NCBI GenBank assembly: GCA_944393605.1
Contig: CALYAO010000007.1
Span: 1 to 64,000, forward strand
Length of the DNA: 64,000 nt
Source of the DNA: an uncultured Clostridia bacterium
Lineage (GTDB): Bacteria; Bacillota; Clostridia; UBA1381; UBA9506
Reading direction: 5' to 3'
Below, piece after piece: positions 7,605 through 16,950 of this stretch (position 1 is the first letter of the stretch; each line of letters opens with the position of its first letter). The notes beneath the pieces are model-generated. The model worked only from the letters and a program-made list of their open reading frames with translations. It was not told the origin of the DNA and did no database searches. The position numbers and the translations under genes were made by a program.

Positions 7605-10600
7605 ATGAAAAGAAAGATTGTGTCTTTGTGGTTGGCGCTGACGCTGCTGCTGACCTGTGCGCTGGTTATGCCCATGGCATCGGCGGCAGGGGAGTATGAT
7701 ACGCCGCCCAACTACAAAGAGTGGCTTGTAGCCAATTATGACGGTTTGATCAAGGGCAAGGATGCCCATGAGATGGCGGGTATTGCTGCACGATACTACA
7801 AGGGCACGCAGGATGCGAAGTATCTGACGGATACGGAGACCAATTTCCGAGCATTCCTTGAGCAGGACGATGGAACGCTAAACACCATCGGCAACGACTT
7901 TTTCTCGGGTATCTACGTCATGGAGGCCTATGAGGTTTTGCTGGGTGCAAACAAGCTCCAGAGCGGAGATAAGGAACGGGTGCTGCAGTACCTGGATAGT
8001 TTCTTCCGTCCATCCCTCAACGACACGCACAACCAGATTATAGAGCGTGCTGTGGCAATGGCTTGGGCCATCCAATACATTCCAGACGCGCCGAAGTACA
8101 ATGAGTGGGTGGAATGGACGGATAAGATCTGGAACAAATGGTATGCAGATAAGGATTTGAACGAAGACGCCGGAGACTATAACGGACTGGCGCTGCGGGA
8201 CGTGATTCGCTGGGCGGAGATTGCGGGCCGCACGGAGCAGCTGTTGGACCCTGAGGTACAAAAGATGTTCGAGCGGTACCGGGATCAGGTTGGCCCGAAT
8301 GGCGCCATGCCTGAGTACGGCGATGACTTCTATGGCCGTTCCGCAGACTGGATCTATATGTTTGAGTACTGTGCAAATCTGTACTGCGACCCGACCTTTG
8401 CCTATGCGGCGCGCAAGATGTATGACTGGGCGCAGAAAAATGGCACTGGTGTTTCCAATTATTTCCTTTCGGCCGAGCTGTTTGACATCATAGACAATCT
8501 GTACACAGGTGAGACCAGCCTGTATGACCAGGGCGCGACGGTATCCAAGCGGTACCTGCCGGGGCACAACGAAGCCATCAACAAGGTGCTTATCCGCCCT
8601 GACAAGCAGGCGGGCAGCCCCTATATGGTGCTGGACAACGGCTTGACAGGCGTGAGCCACGCACATGTCAATGCACGGGGCAGCATCATCCACTATGAAT
8701 ACAACAATGTGCCGCTGTATCATTCGCTGACGCGGCGGTTTGTGGACGCTCGATATCAGAATGTGCCCTTCCTGATGGATGAAGAGACAAAGGGGTATTA
8801 TCCGTTTGACTCGGCGCCTGGCAACAAACAAAACCCGAGCCGCGGTCGCAGCAACGTCTGGTTTGAGGATACGCTGTCCTTACAGGACCTGCCGGCGGCT
8901 TATGACGATCCTGACCAGCGGGAGTTTGATACGCTGTGCTTCCGGCTGAGCAAGGAAAGCCATTCTCTCCTCTACTACTATGCGGACAACATTCGGCTGG
9001 AGGGCCCTGCGGGGACCAAGATGTTGTATGACTTTGAGAGCGGGTCCACCGAGCCCTTTGCGCGCAACGACAACCCGTTTGAAGTGGTGGACGGCGGATA
9101 TGAATCGAACAAGGCCCTAAAGATTACCGTGGACGATTCGGATGTTTTCTACAATGCATCCCAGAAGGTTACCTTTAATTTGAAGGAATATGACCGTATC
9201 ACATGGAACTGGAAGGTGGAGCTGCCCGACGGCGCCGCCACCAACAACCTCTGGAGCTGCTTCCGCCTGACGGACAACGACGTGGATGAGGCGCTGACGA
9301 CGGGGATTGCGGTTGCTTCTGGCTATGGGGATGTGTATATCCAGCTCATGCCCGAGGAGATTTTAAACAATCGGACGGAGATCACCAATGCGGTTGCGGA
9401 AAACAAGGGAAGAGACAGCTATTCTGAGATTGATATGGTGAAATTCCACACCGATAATACCACGTTAAACCGCCGCATTGTGCTGACGGAAGAAGGGTAT
9501 GCCGTGATCGCGGATACCATGACGGTTGGCGCAGAAGCGGACGGCTACACCGGCGGCCCGCTGTTTACACTGTACAACCAGAGTGAATCGGGCAGCAACT
9601 GGTTCCTCCAGAAGGGGGAGAAGAAGTGGTATACTGGTGCGGACGATGCAACCGGACAGACCAATGGCATGCTGGTAAAATATGGCGTGAAACAGGGCCG
9701 TGAGGCGGGTTCTGTCAACCCGACCGAGACCAAACATACCACCTTTGTAAAAGAGAAGTTGGCGGCGGGAACACCAACGACCTTTGTGACGGTGCTGGCG
9801 CCCAATTTGGATGATAAAAAGAGCGGACAGGAGCTGGCGGATTCCATCGTCATCCAGAAGGATTTGACCAAGGATTCCCAGGTGAGCTTCCAGACCGATT
9901 CGGGCTGGGTTACGGTGAACATCACGCCAGATGACTGGTCGGTGACGCGCGGCGCGGATGCGTTTGGCGGCGTCAAGGTGAAGCTCAATGACACGTATAT
10001 GTCCTTCGACCAACCCGCCGAGCAGATTGACGACCGCGTTCTGGTTCCCATGCGCACCATCTTTGAGGCGCTGGGTGCAGAAGTGGAATGGGATGCGGCG
10101 ACTGCGACGGCGATCGGCAAAAAAGACGGCAAAGAGGTGCGCGTCTCCATTGACAACACAACGGCATACATCAATGGGGAGCAGGTGACGCTGGATGTGC
10201 CCGCGCGGCTCATCAACAGCAAGACCTTGGTGCCGGTTCGATTCGTGAGCGAAGGCCTGGGGGCCGTGGTGGACTGGGATGAGGCAAGCAAGACCGTGCT
10301 GATCACGGCATCCGTTCCGACGCCGACCCCTGCACCGACCGCGACGCCGGGCCCGGTCGTGACTGGCAATCTCGTGAGCAACGGCGACATCGAAGCGGGC
10401 AGCGAGCAATGGAGTCAGCGTGGCGTAAAAGAAGACTGTACCATTGATTCGACGGTGGCAAAGAGCGGCAGCCAATCTTTGAAGATTGAGACCAGCACGG
10501 ATAGCTGGCGCGGATGGACACACAGCGATATCTCTGTTGTGGCCGGGCAGACCTATACCATCAGCGCATGGGTCAAGACGGAGAATGTGGAAGCGCTGAG

Positions 10601-11471
10601 CTCTGTGTACATTGTGTTTGGCATCAAGGATGCAAGTGGCAATACCATCGTTTCGGACAATGACACTGAGATCAGAAAGCTGCTGATGGATCCCCAGAAG
10701 GGGACGCACGACTGGACCAAGCTGGAGGCGGAGTATACCATTCCCGAAGGCGGCGCGATCCTGTATTACTTGACCCCGCGGGTGGACACCAAGAGCATGG
10801 TGAAGCAAACCGCGTGGTTTGATGACATCTCGGTGGAGGTCAAGGGTGCGGGCTCGTCCGCGACTGCGACGCCGGCGCCGAGTGCCAGTGCAACGCCGGC
10901 TCCCTCTGCGGCGCCTACCACGGCACCCAGCGGGACGCCCAGCGGTGACAACGTCTTTGCACAGGGGACCATCGCTTCGGTGGATGGCTGGACCAAACAG
11001 AAGGCCTCGCTGGCGACGGATGAGGACAAGGAACGCGAGATTCTCTTTGATGCCAACACGTCCCACGATGCGGGTACTGGTTCGCTGATGTTCAAGCCCT
11101 CCATCGGGTACTGGCGCGGCTGGCGCAGCCCTGATATCCCGGTGGAAGCGGGCGCAACCTATAAGATCAGCTACTGGGTGAAGGCGGAGAATTTCCCGGC
11201 CGGGACGAATTCTGTGATTCGCGTCAGCTTTGGCGTCAAAGATGCCGCCGGGAATTGGATCGTGCGGGACAACGACGATACCACGACCAACCTGCTCCGG
11301 TTCCGCAAGGAAGGCACCTTTGACTGGACGTTGGTGGAGTCGGAATTCACGGTGCCTGCGGGCGGCGCAGCCCTTTCCTACTTCACCCCGCGGGTGGACT
11401 TTAAGGAAGCACATCTTGCGCCGCCGGTGACGGTGTGGATGGATGATTTCTCCGTTGTGCGGATCAAATAG
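7605..11471 (+). CDS. Secreted lyase-like enzyme with copper-amine-oxidase-like domain and two carbohydrate-binding modules
   Basis: The 1288-residue protein has a clear Sec signal peptide (MKRKIVSLWLALTLLLT, cleavage likely after ASA near 27). A helical catalytic part (about 35-350) is followed by a beta-sandwich part (about 350-780). LRDVIRWAEIAG and VSHAHVNARGSIIHYEY recall heparinase II/III-type lyases. Residues about 790-903 form a copper amine oxidase N-terminal-like domain with the usual RVLVPMRTIFEALGAEVEWD and VPVRFVSEGLGA repeats. Two Pro/Thr/Ala linkers separate two related carbohydrate-binding-like modules (about 919-1081 and 1115-1288), each ending in a WFDD or WMDD strand. The enzyme is expected at the cell surface, releasing oligosaccharides for the importer. 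The ribosome site AAAGGAGGAGAG precedes the ATG, and a strong terminator follows. Catalytic specificity is not known. Confidence 0.65.
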   Translation: MKRKIVSLWLALTLLLTCALVMPMASAAGEYDTPPNYKEWLVANYDGLIKGKDAHEMAGIAARYYKGTQDAKYLTDTETNFRAFLEQDDGTLNTIGNDFFSGIYVMEAYEVLLGANKLQSGDKERVLQYLDSFFRPSLNDTHNQIIERAVAMAWAIQYIPDAPKYNEWVEWTDKIWNKWYADKDLNEDAGDYNGLALRDVIRWAEIAGRTEQLLDPEVQKMFERYRDQVGPNGAMPEYGDDFYGRSADWIYMFEYCANLYCDPTFAYAARKMYDWAQKNGTGVSNYFLSAELFDIIDNLYTGETSLYDQGATVSKRYLPGHNEAINKVLIRPDKQAGSPYMVLDNGLTGVSHAHVNARGSIIHYEYNNVPLYHSLTRRFVDARYQNVPFLMDEETKGYYPFDSAPGNKQNPSRGRSNVWFEDTLSLQDLPAAYDDPDQREFDTLCFRLSKESHSLLYYYADNIRLEGPAGTKMLYDFESGSTEPFARNDNPFEVVDGGYESNKALKITVDDSDVFYNASQKVTFNLKEYDRITWNWKVELPDGAATNNLWSCFRLTDNDVDEALTTGIAVASGYGDVYIQLMPEEILNNRTEITNAVAENKGRDSYSEIDMVKFHTDNTTLNRRIVLTEEGYAVIADTMTVGAEADGYTGGPLFTLYNQSESGSNWFLQKGEKKWYTGADDATGQTNGMLVKYGVKQGREAGSVNPTETKHTTFVKEKLAAGTPTTFVTVLAPNLDDKKSGQELADSIVIQKDLTKDSQVSFQTDSGWVTVNITPDDWSVTRGADAFGGVKVKLNDTYMSFDQPAEQIDDRVLVPMRTIFEALGAEVEWDAATATAIGKKDGKEVRVSIDNTTAYINGEQVTLDVPARLINSKTLVPVRFVSEGLGAVVDWDEASKTVLITASVPTPTPAPTATPGPVVTGNLVSNGDIEAGSEQWSQRGVKEDCTIDSTVAKSGSQSLKIETSTDSWRGWTHSDISVVAGQTYTISAWVKTENVEALSSVYIVFGIKDASGNTIVSDNDTEIRKLLMDPQKGTHDWTKLEAEYTIPEGGAILYYLTPRVDTKSMVKQTAWFDDISVEVKGAGSSATATPAPSASATPAPSAAPTTAPSGTPSGDNVFAQGTIASVDGWTKQKASLATDEDKEREILFDANTSHDAGTGSLMFKPSIGYWRGWRSPDIPVEAGATYKISYWVKAENFPAGTNSVIRVSFGVKDAAGNWIVRDNDDTTTNLLRFRKEGTFDWTLVESEFTVPAGGAALSYFTPRVDFKEAHLAPPVTVWMDDFSVVRIK

Positions 11472-11484
11472 CAAAATGAGTGAA

Positions 11485-11520
11485 AAAAGCCCCTGCTTCG
11501 GCAGGGGCTTTTGTTTTTTT
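11485..11520 (+). terminator. Terminator of the two-lyase operon
   Basis: A perfect 12-bp stem AAAAGCCCCTGC/GCAGGGGCTTTT with a TTCG loop is followed by GTTTTTTT, 13 bases after the stop codon. Confidence 0.92.
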
Positions 11521-11940
11521 GTGAACATTCGAACCTTTTGTGCTGCGGCGGCAGGGGCTGTTTTGCGGAGAGATAGCATCGGAAGCCCTCAGGACGCTGG
11601 TGTGTTGTCAAGGGCTGGGAATGCTTTTTTGATCCGCTTTTGGGATACGCCTTGCTTTTATCTTGTGGAAGATTTTGTTAAAAGACATACGCAGGGATGC
11701 GTTGTCTTATCCAGGCAGCATACGGTCCTTCCAGTGCCCTCCCTTCCGCATTGTTTGACTCTGCCCGTTTGTGAATGTTGTTTTACGGTTGTCGCCATTG
11801 CGATTCCTTTGGCGGCGGAGTTCGAAACGACGTTGGATACAATCATAGATGTGTGTGCCGGGCCTCGGTTTGGAACAATATCCAACCGACACAACACGTC
11901 CGTGCAGCGGGATCGCAAGCATTGACAATGTTTTATGACA
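11521..11940. other. Intergenic stretch between convergent genes
   Basis: About 420 bases lie between two terminators. Several short open frames exist on both strands, but none has a ribosome site, a start in a sensible place or a motif that I recognise. It may be decayed coding sequence. Confidence 0.5.
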
Positions 11941-11973
11941 ACAAAAAGGCGCTCCCCTTGCAGGGGAACGCCT
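11941..11973 (-). terminator. Terminator of the minus-strand esterase gene
   Basis: On the minus strand the arms AGGCG...CCCC and GGGG...CGCCT pair and are followed by TTTTTGTTGT, ten bases after the esterase stop codon. Confidence 0.82.
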
Positions 11974-11982
11974 CTTTCTCGT

Positions 11983-14900
11983 TTAACCAATCTTGGTCAG
12001 CGTAAGGTCGTCAAATGTCACGGACTGGATGCCGCCCACAGTGGATGGGTCGGCCAGCGTAATCCGCAGGGACAGGTCGGTGATGGCCACCGCGCCCTCT
12101 GGGATGGTGATTTGGCAGGTGTATTGCTGGTACGTGCCGCCGTTGGCATCCGCTCCCACCTTGATGTAATTCGTGCCGTCATCAGCCCTCACGGCTTCAT
12201 TCATCTTGGACTCCGTCCAGTCGGTCGTACCGTCTGGCAGCTTGCAGTATGCGCCCGTCTGATCCTGTACAGAGAACGTGACCGTACCGTAGCTGTCGGG
12301 CACAAGGCCATCTGCTTTGGCCCACACCGAAAGCTCATAGATGCCGGGTGCGACGCTGATCGCGCCATAGCCAAGGGCGCTCCAGCCGCGGGTGGACAGC
12401 CATACCCTGACGGCATTGTCTCCGGCGTGTGCATCCGCGGTTTGCACAGGGAATTCGGTTGCGGTTCCGCCCCGCTTTGCATAACCGGCAAAGAACAGGT
12501 TCTCTTTTTGATATTCCTCAAAACCGCCGTTGTAGATGAGGTTTCCGGTTCTATCCGTCACGAGATCCCGCGCAAACGCGATGGGGAGGGTATCGTTGCG
12601 GAAGGGGGCGACGGGGATGCCTTTGCTGTTGGCCAGATTGACGCGGGGCCATCCCTCAAACGCATACCGCACTGTGACAGGGGCGGAAACGTGGGTGCTG
12701 GACAGCGTAACCGTATCTGTGCCCGTGATGGATGCGTCGGCATTGTAAAACACGCCGTCTGCGCCCGCAATCAGGAAGCCGCCGATGGCCTCCTCTTCCC
12801 GTATCTTTTGGAGCCCGTCGTACACGTTGTCAAAGGTGACGGTGAGCGTGCTGCCCGACGGCGTAATGTCCCGCACGGTGGGGTAGTCGCAGGAAACGTC
12901 CTCCCTGCCATACACCTTGGCCAGGATGGTATCCGCCACGCGCCCTGAAACGATGTCTTTGTCATAGGGGTGGATGTCATATTGGTCGCCCGTGTCGATG
13001 TTGCAGGTCATGTATATGTGGTTTGACTCGTCTGCGGCCTGCATCTGCGCCTCCCGGAGCAGCGCGGTGATATCGGTGTAGTAGCCAGGCAGCTGGATGA
13101 CGATGAAGGGCAGTTCAGGCGAGTCCAGGAGGCTCCGCCAGTCGGCCACCATGCCGGTGAGATAGTCTTTGTAGCTGGCAAAGCCATTTACGTTGCTCTC
13201 CCCCTGGTACCATACGACGCCGCTGAATTTCGTGCCTGCGAGCGGCGCGATCATGCCGTTGTAGAGGTCGTTGGACTGGGCGGTGATACCCAGCTCGGCA
13301 CGTGCTTCATTGCTCATCCACCGCTCAATGGCAGTGCCGGGAACGTTGTCCGAAACCAGCCCAATGGGGACATCGGGAAACGCATCGGCAAGTGCTTTGC
13401 CCGTCAAGTAGCCCACAGCGGAGAAGTTTTCGGCATTCGTTTGGGTGCAGTCCACCCAACTGCCGCCCGGCAGCGTTTGCTGTGGCTTGGTAAAGTCCGA
13501 AGATGCGGCATTGATGTCGGGCACCGTAAAGAGCTTGATGTTGGCGGTGTCCTCTCCGGTGAAGTTGAACCGCTTGGTGGTGTAGTCCATGTTGGACTGC
13601 CCCGTAAAGAGCCAGACATCGCCCACCGAAACGTCCTCCAGCGTGAAGCTGTTTTGGGGTCCGGTTATGGATACGGTATGGCCGACTCCCGCTTCTCGTG
13701 CGGCAAAAACGGCTTCCCAACGGCCTGTATTGTCCGCGTAGACCGTCGTGGTATCGTTGTCAAAGGAAACCGTGACAGGCATCCGCGCGGGCGCATAGCC
13801 AAAGATGGGGATGGGCTGGCTGCGCTGTACCACCATGCCGCTTTGCAGCAGGCCCGACAGCGTAATCTCCCCTTCCTTGTAGTCCCGAAGGATGACGTGA
13901 TGGAAGGGCTGCATGCTGGTAAGGGAATCCCACAAGAATGCCTCTGCCCGATATCCCCGAATCGCGTCCGCCGACACATCTTCGGGGATGGTAACCTGGG
14001 CGGTCAGCGTGGTCTCGGGCATGTCGGGGGTGTTGACGGGGAAACCGCTGTCATCAATGGAGATGTCAAGCATCTGGCCCGCTTCGTCAAAGAGCGCCAG
14101 CACCAGGACGCCGCTCTCCGCGGTATCGCTCGAATTGACGGCGGTGGCTGTGGCGGTGAGCGTCTGGCCTTGGTTGTCGCTAAAGCGATCCAGGCTAAAC
14201 TGCGGCGCGCGTACCACCAAAGACTGCTGCGCTTCCGCAAGGGCCAGGTTGTCAAACCATGCGGTTCCGGTGCCGTCTTCCACCACCAGGTCAATTCCTG
14301 CTTGGGTTGCGCCTGCGGGCACAAAGAGAGAGGCGGATACGGTTTCCCAATCGGCGGTTCCGGTGCGCTGTGCGATGGTCTGGGAAGACACCTGCTCGCC
14401 GCTTGCGTCATAGTAAGTCACGCGGATGCGGGCGTATTGCTCTGCAGCGGCGATGGCTTCGGTTTTCATATCCCCTGAAAAGGAAAGCATCCGCCCTTCT
14501 TCTACGGCGAACCGCGGCGAGGACCAAACCTCGTCCACACCGTCTGCATACCCAACAATCTTGAGGGAACGGGTGCCGTCCCCGCTGACGGTAGTGGGGT
14601 CGGTGCGCCCCAGTTTTTCCAGCGAAAAGTCGTCACAGTAGAGCGCAGCGGTCTTGGCAGGAACGCCATCTGCCGCAGCAGTACTGAACCCGTTGGACCG
14701 AACCGCATTGACTCGGTTGATGCTGTATGCGTTGGCCGGAGTGGTGATGGTGGTTTCATACGCATACCAATCCGCCGCGCCGTCTGCAATGGATACCTTG
14801 TCGCCCGCCGTATTGGGGATGGTTTCGCCGGTGCCCTTGATGTATTCAATCTCTGAGTAAATGGGCTCACCGTCCAGGTTTTCTACCTTGACATAGGAGC

Positions 14901-16617
14901 GCATGATATATTCTGCACCGCCCGCAACGGCTATTTTTCCTTCGGGCCGGGCCTGTATAGAGCCCCAGGCCTTTGATGTGCCTTCTTTGAAGGGCACGGA
15001 TGCTGCCTGTTCACCGCTGCGGACATGGGCAGGATCCTCCGTTTTTTTCACGAAATTCAGCGTAGAAACACTGCCTCCGGCATACCAGTATACGTTCTTC
15101 ACATCGTGCTCAAAACTGCCGTCGGGGAGCAGATTGCGGCCGTCTGACGTCCAGCCGATGGGGAATCCTGCTTCATCTACCTGCTCAAAATCGCCGTTTG
15201 AGAGCAGGTCGGGCGGGGGCACCAGCTGCAGTGTCCGTACCATGTATCGGTCGGGATTGTCCACGGCCGTCGCCCGGATGGTGTATGTCCCAAGCTGGGC
15301 GTCGGGTGTGATGGTCAGCACTCCGGTTTCGGGCACAATGGATACCCCCGTGAGGTCGCTGCCCGTCACGCTCCATGTGACCTGTGCTGCGGGATCGATG
15401 TCTCCGGTGTCGCCGTATACCGTGGCGGTAAATGCGATGGTGGCAGGATCCTGCGGCACAGTCATGCTGGTAACATCCGGGTTGGCTGAAATGATGATCT
15501 TGGCCCCTTCGCTTTGGAAGGGCGCAACAGATACATCGTCAAACCACGCGGTATTGCGGCCGGTCACGCCCAACCGGCACCGGACGGACATGTCCGCTGG
15601 CGGGGTGTAGATGGCGGTGTATTGATACCAACCGTTGTCTTCCGATGGGCTGCCAAACGTCACCCCTTCCACTACGAGCCCCGTTGCAGCGTCCACCAGC
15701 TGACAGAAGGTCTCCGAAAGGTCACTGCCTGTGTCTGCCTTGGCATAATAGGTGAGGGTATAGGGGGTGCCGCCTGTGAGCTGCATGGCATTTCCGGTCC
15801 AGAAGTCCTGGTTGCCGTACCCCACGATTTTCAAGGACTGGTTGCCGGTGCGTCCGGTTGTAAGGTCGACGCGGCCCAGCTTTTCAATGGCCATTTCATC
15901 CGCATAAAACGCCAGATAGGGCTGCCCTTCGCTGCGCTCTGTCGGGTTGCCGCGAATCTGGAAATTGGAAAGCGTCGCGCCCGTTCCCAGCTTTTCGGGA
16001 ACCGTCACCGTCTGGCAGAGATGCTGATAGGCGGAACCGCTGAAGGAGTATCTGGTGTACAACGCGTCAGTCTGTCCCACCCTTCGGGTACCGCCGCTGT
16101 CCGTCATATTGGCACTCAGCAGGAGCTGGTCGCCCGCTTCGTAAGCGGTGGGCATGACCCAGCCGCGGAAGAGAAAGGTGTCTCCCGCATCAATGGGGAC
16201 AGAAAGCAGAACGTCCTCACCGCCGCCCCATTTGCGGCTGTACTGGAAGAAATTGGTATACAGGCTTTGGGTTCCTGTGATGGCATTTTCGGAGGCAAAC
16301 GAGATTTCTGCATCCCCGCGGTTGCCGGTATACCATGGCTGCTGGGAGGCGGATGTCTCAAAGCTTCCGTCTGACAGGAGATTCTGCCCGTCGCTTTCCC
16401 ACCCGGCGGGGAAGGCATAGCTCCGTATGATCTCATCCTGCGTGAGGGATGGGTCCATTTTGCCAGCCATCCGCGTCCCGTAGGATTCGTCCAGCTCTTC
16501 AAAGCTGCCGTTTTCCACCAGGTTTCCGGCCTCCTGCGCCCGCACCGGCAGCTCACACCAAGCCGACAGCAGGCAGGTGCAGAGGAGCGCCGCCAAATAC
16601 CGATTGGGTCGTTTCAT
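11983..16617 (-). CDS. Secreted sialate-O-acetylesterase-type (SGNH/SASA) enzyme with nested carbohydrate-binding modules
   Basis: The 1544-residue protein starts with a signal peptide (MKRPNRYLAALLCTCLLSAW, cleavage after VRA). Two large module pairs fill residues about 30-800, with an Ig-like domain between them. In each pair a module opening NGSFE or NGDFE is interrupted after a GW.SDG motif by a complete second module, then resumes at a GR.D...SLKIVGY motif. A ~95-residue module with FLWDSLTSMQPF follows. The catalytic part has GQSNM near 1008 (nucleophile Ser), WYQGESN near 1138 and DQYDIHP near 1213, the blocks of SGNH sialate-O-acetylesterases. A last carbohydrate-binding-like module ends the protein. 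It should deacetylate glycan at the cell surface. It diverges from the AraC sensor gene and has its own promoter and terminator. A paralogue lies at 32481. The acetyl substrate is inferred. Confidence 0.8.
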   Translation of the reverse strand: MKRPNRYLAALLCTCLLSAWCELPVRAQEAGNLVENGSFEELDESYGTRMAGKMDPSLTQDEIIRSYAFPAGWESDGQNLLSDGSFETSASQQPWYTGNRGDAEISFASENAITGTQSLYTNFFQYSRKWGGGEDVLLSVPIDAGDTFLFRGWVMPTAYEAGDQLLLSANMTDSGGTRRVGQTDALYTRYSFSGSAYQHLCQTVTVPEKLGTGATLSNFQIRGNPTERSEGQPYLAFYADEMAIEKLGRVDLTTGRTGNQSLKIVGYGNQDFWTGNAMQLTGGTPYTLTYYAKADTGSDLSETFCQLVDAATGLVVEGVTFGSPSEDNGWYQYTAIYTPPADMSVRCRLGVTGRNTAWFDDVSVAPFQSEGAKIIISANPDVTSMTVPQDPATIAFTATVYGDTGDIDPAAQVTWSVTGSDLTGVSIVPETGVLTITPDAQLGTYTIRATAVDNPDRYMVRTLQLVPPPDLLSNGDFEQVDEAGFPIGWTSDGRNLLPDGSFEHDVKNVYWYAGGSVSTLNFVKKTEDPAHVRSGEQAASVPFKEGTSKAWGSIQARPEGKIAVAGGAEYIMRSYVKVENLDGEPIYSEIEYIKGTGETIPNTAGDKVSIADGAADWYAYETTITTPANAYSINRVNAVRSNGFSTAAADGVPAKTAALYCDDFSLEKLGRTDPTTVSGDGTRSLKIVGYADGVDEVWSSPRFAVEEGRMLSFSGDMKTEAIAAAEQYARIRVTYYDASGEQVSSQTIAQRTGTADWETVSASLFVPAGATQAGIDLVVEDGTGTAWFDNLALAEAQQSLVVRAPQFSLDRFSDNQGQTLTATATAVNSSDTAESGVLVLALFDEAGQMLDISIDDSGFPVNTPDMPETTLTAQVTIPEDVSADAIRGYRAEAFLWDSLTSMQPFHHVILRDYKEGEITLSGLLQSGMVVQRSQPIPIFGYAPARMPVTVSFDNDTTTVYADNTGRWEAVFAAREAGVGHTVSITGPQNSFTLEDVSVGDVWLFTGQSNMDYTTKRFNFTGEDTANIKLFTVPDINAASSDFTKPQQTLPGGSWVDCTQTNAENFSAVGYLTGKALADAFPDVPIGLVSDNVPGTAIERWMSNEARAELGITAQSNDLYNGMIAPLAGTKFSGVVWYQGESNVNGFASYKDYLTGMVADWRSLLDSPELPFIVIQLPGYYTDITALLREAQMQAADESNHIYMTCNIDTGDQYDIHPYDKDIVSGRVADTILAKVYGREDVSCDYPTVRDITPSGSTLTVTFDNVYDGLQKIREEEAIGGFLIAGADGVFYNADASITGTDTVTLSSTHVSAPVTVRYAFEGWPRVNLANSKGIPVAPFRNDTLPIAFARDLVTDRTGNLIYNGGFEEYQKENLFFAGYAKRGGTATEFPVQTADAHAGDNAVRVWLSTRGWSALGYGAISVAPGIYELSVWAKADGLVPDSYGTVTFSVQDQTGAYCKLPDGTTDWTESKMNEAVRADDGTNYIKVGADANGGTYQQYTCQITIPEGAVAITDLSLRITLADPSTVGGIQSVTFDDLTLTKIG

Positions 16618-16675
16618 TTTTTTCTTCTCCCCTTCCTTTTTTTGGTTATCAAATGGGTATGGTTATCCTAGTTTC

Positions 16676-16710
16676 ATTATATAATGGATAAGGAGGATGA
16701 CAATACAAGG
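16676..16710 (-). promoter_or_regulatory. Promoter of the minus-strand esterase
   Basis: On the minus strand TTGTCA (16698-16703) and TATAAT (16676-16681) are 16 bases apart, about 60 bases before the ATG. The bases CTTGTATTGTCA run across the -35 box and resemble the element at the lyase, regulator and transporter promoters. Confidence 0.65.
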
Positions 16711-16787
16711 ATTTTAGTATCATGCAAAGATTTCGTGCAAGTGGAAGGGATGGAGCCTTGTCTGATCTTGCGCAATACCAATAATTT

Positions 16788-16842
16788 TTTTGTATAAACG
16801 AAGAAATTTTGTATTGCAGCCAAAGGGCATAAAAGGTACAAT
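16788..16842 (+). promoter_or_regulatory. Promoter and direct repeat upstream of the AraC sensor gene
   Basis: TTGCAG (16814-16819) and TACAAT (16837-16842) are 17 bases apart. TTTTGTAT occurs twice, at 16788-16795 and 16807-16814, 19 bases apart (about two helical turns), and the second copy overlaps the -35 box. Paired direct repeats at the -35 box are typical of AraC-type activator sites, so autoregulation is likely. Binding is inferred. Confidence 0.6.
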
Positions 16843-16950
16843 AGAAACTGTCCTATGATTCGAACTGTATAGGGATGCGCGCTGGCATTTGCCATGGCAT
16901 ATGTGTGGTGTATGCTGCAAGCGTAGAACAGATGGGAGAGATGTGCCGGA

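Noticed and set aside
9465-11579. A 704-codon open frame on the minus strand opposite the secreted lyase
   Set aside because: It is antisense to a well-supported gene with signal peptide and known domains. Its translation is rich in Arg, His and Ala with no domain, as expected from a GC-rich shadow frame. Other long antisense frames at 35720-37462, 38483-40657, 40654-42903 and 56506-58026 were rejected for the same reason.
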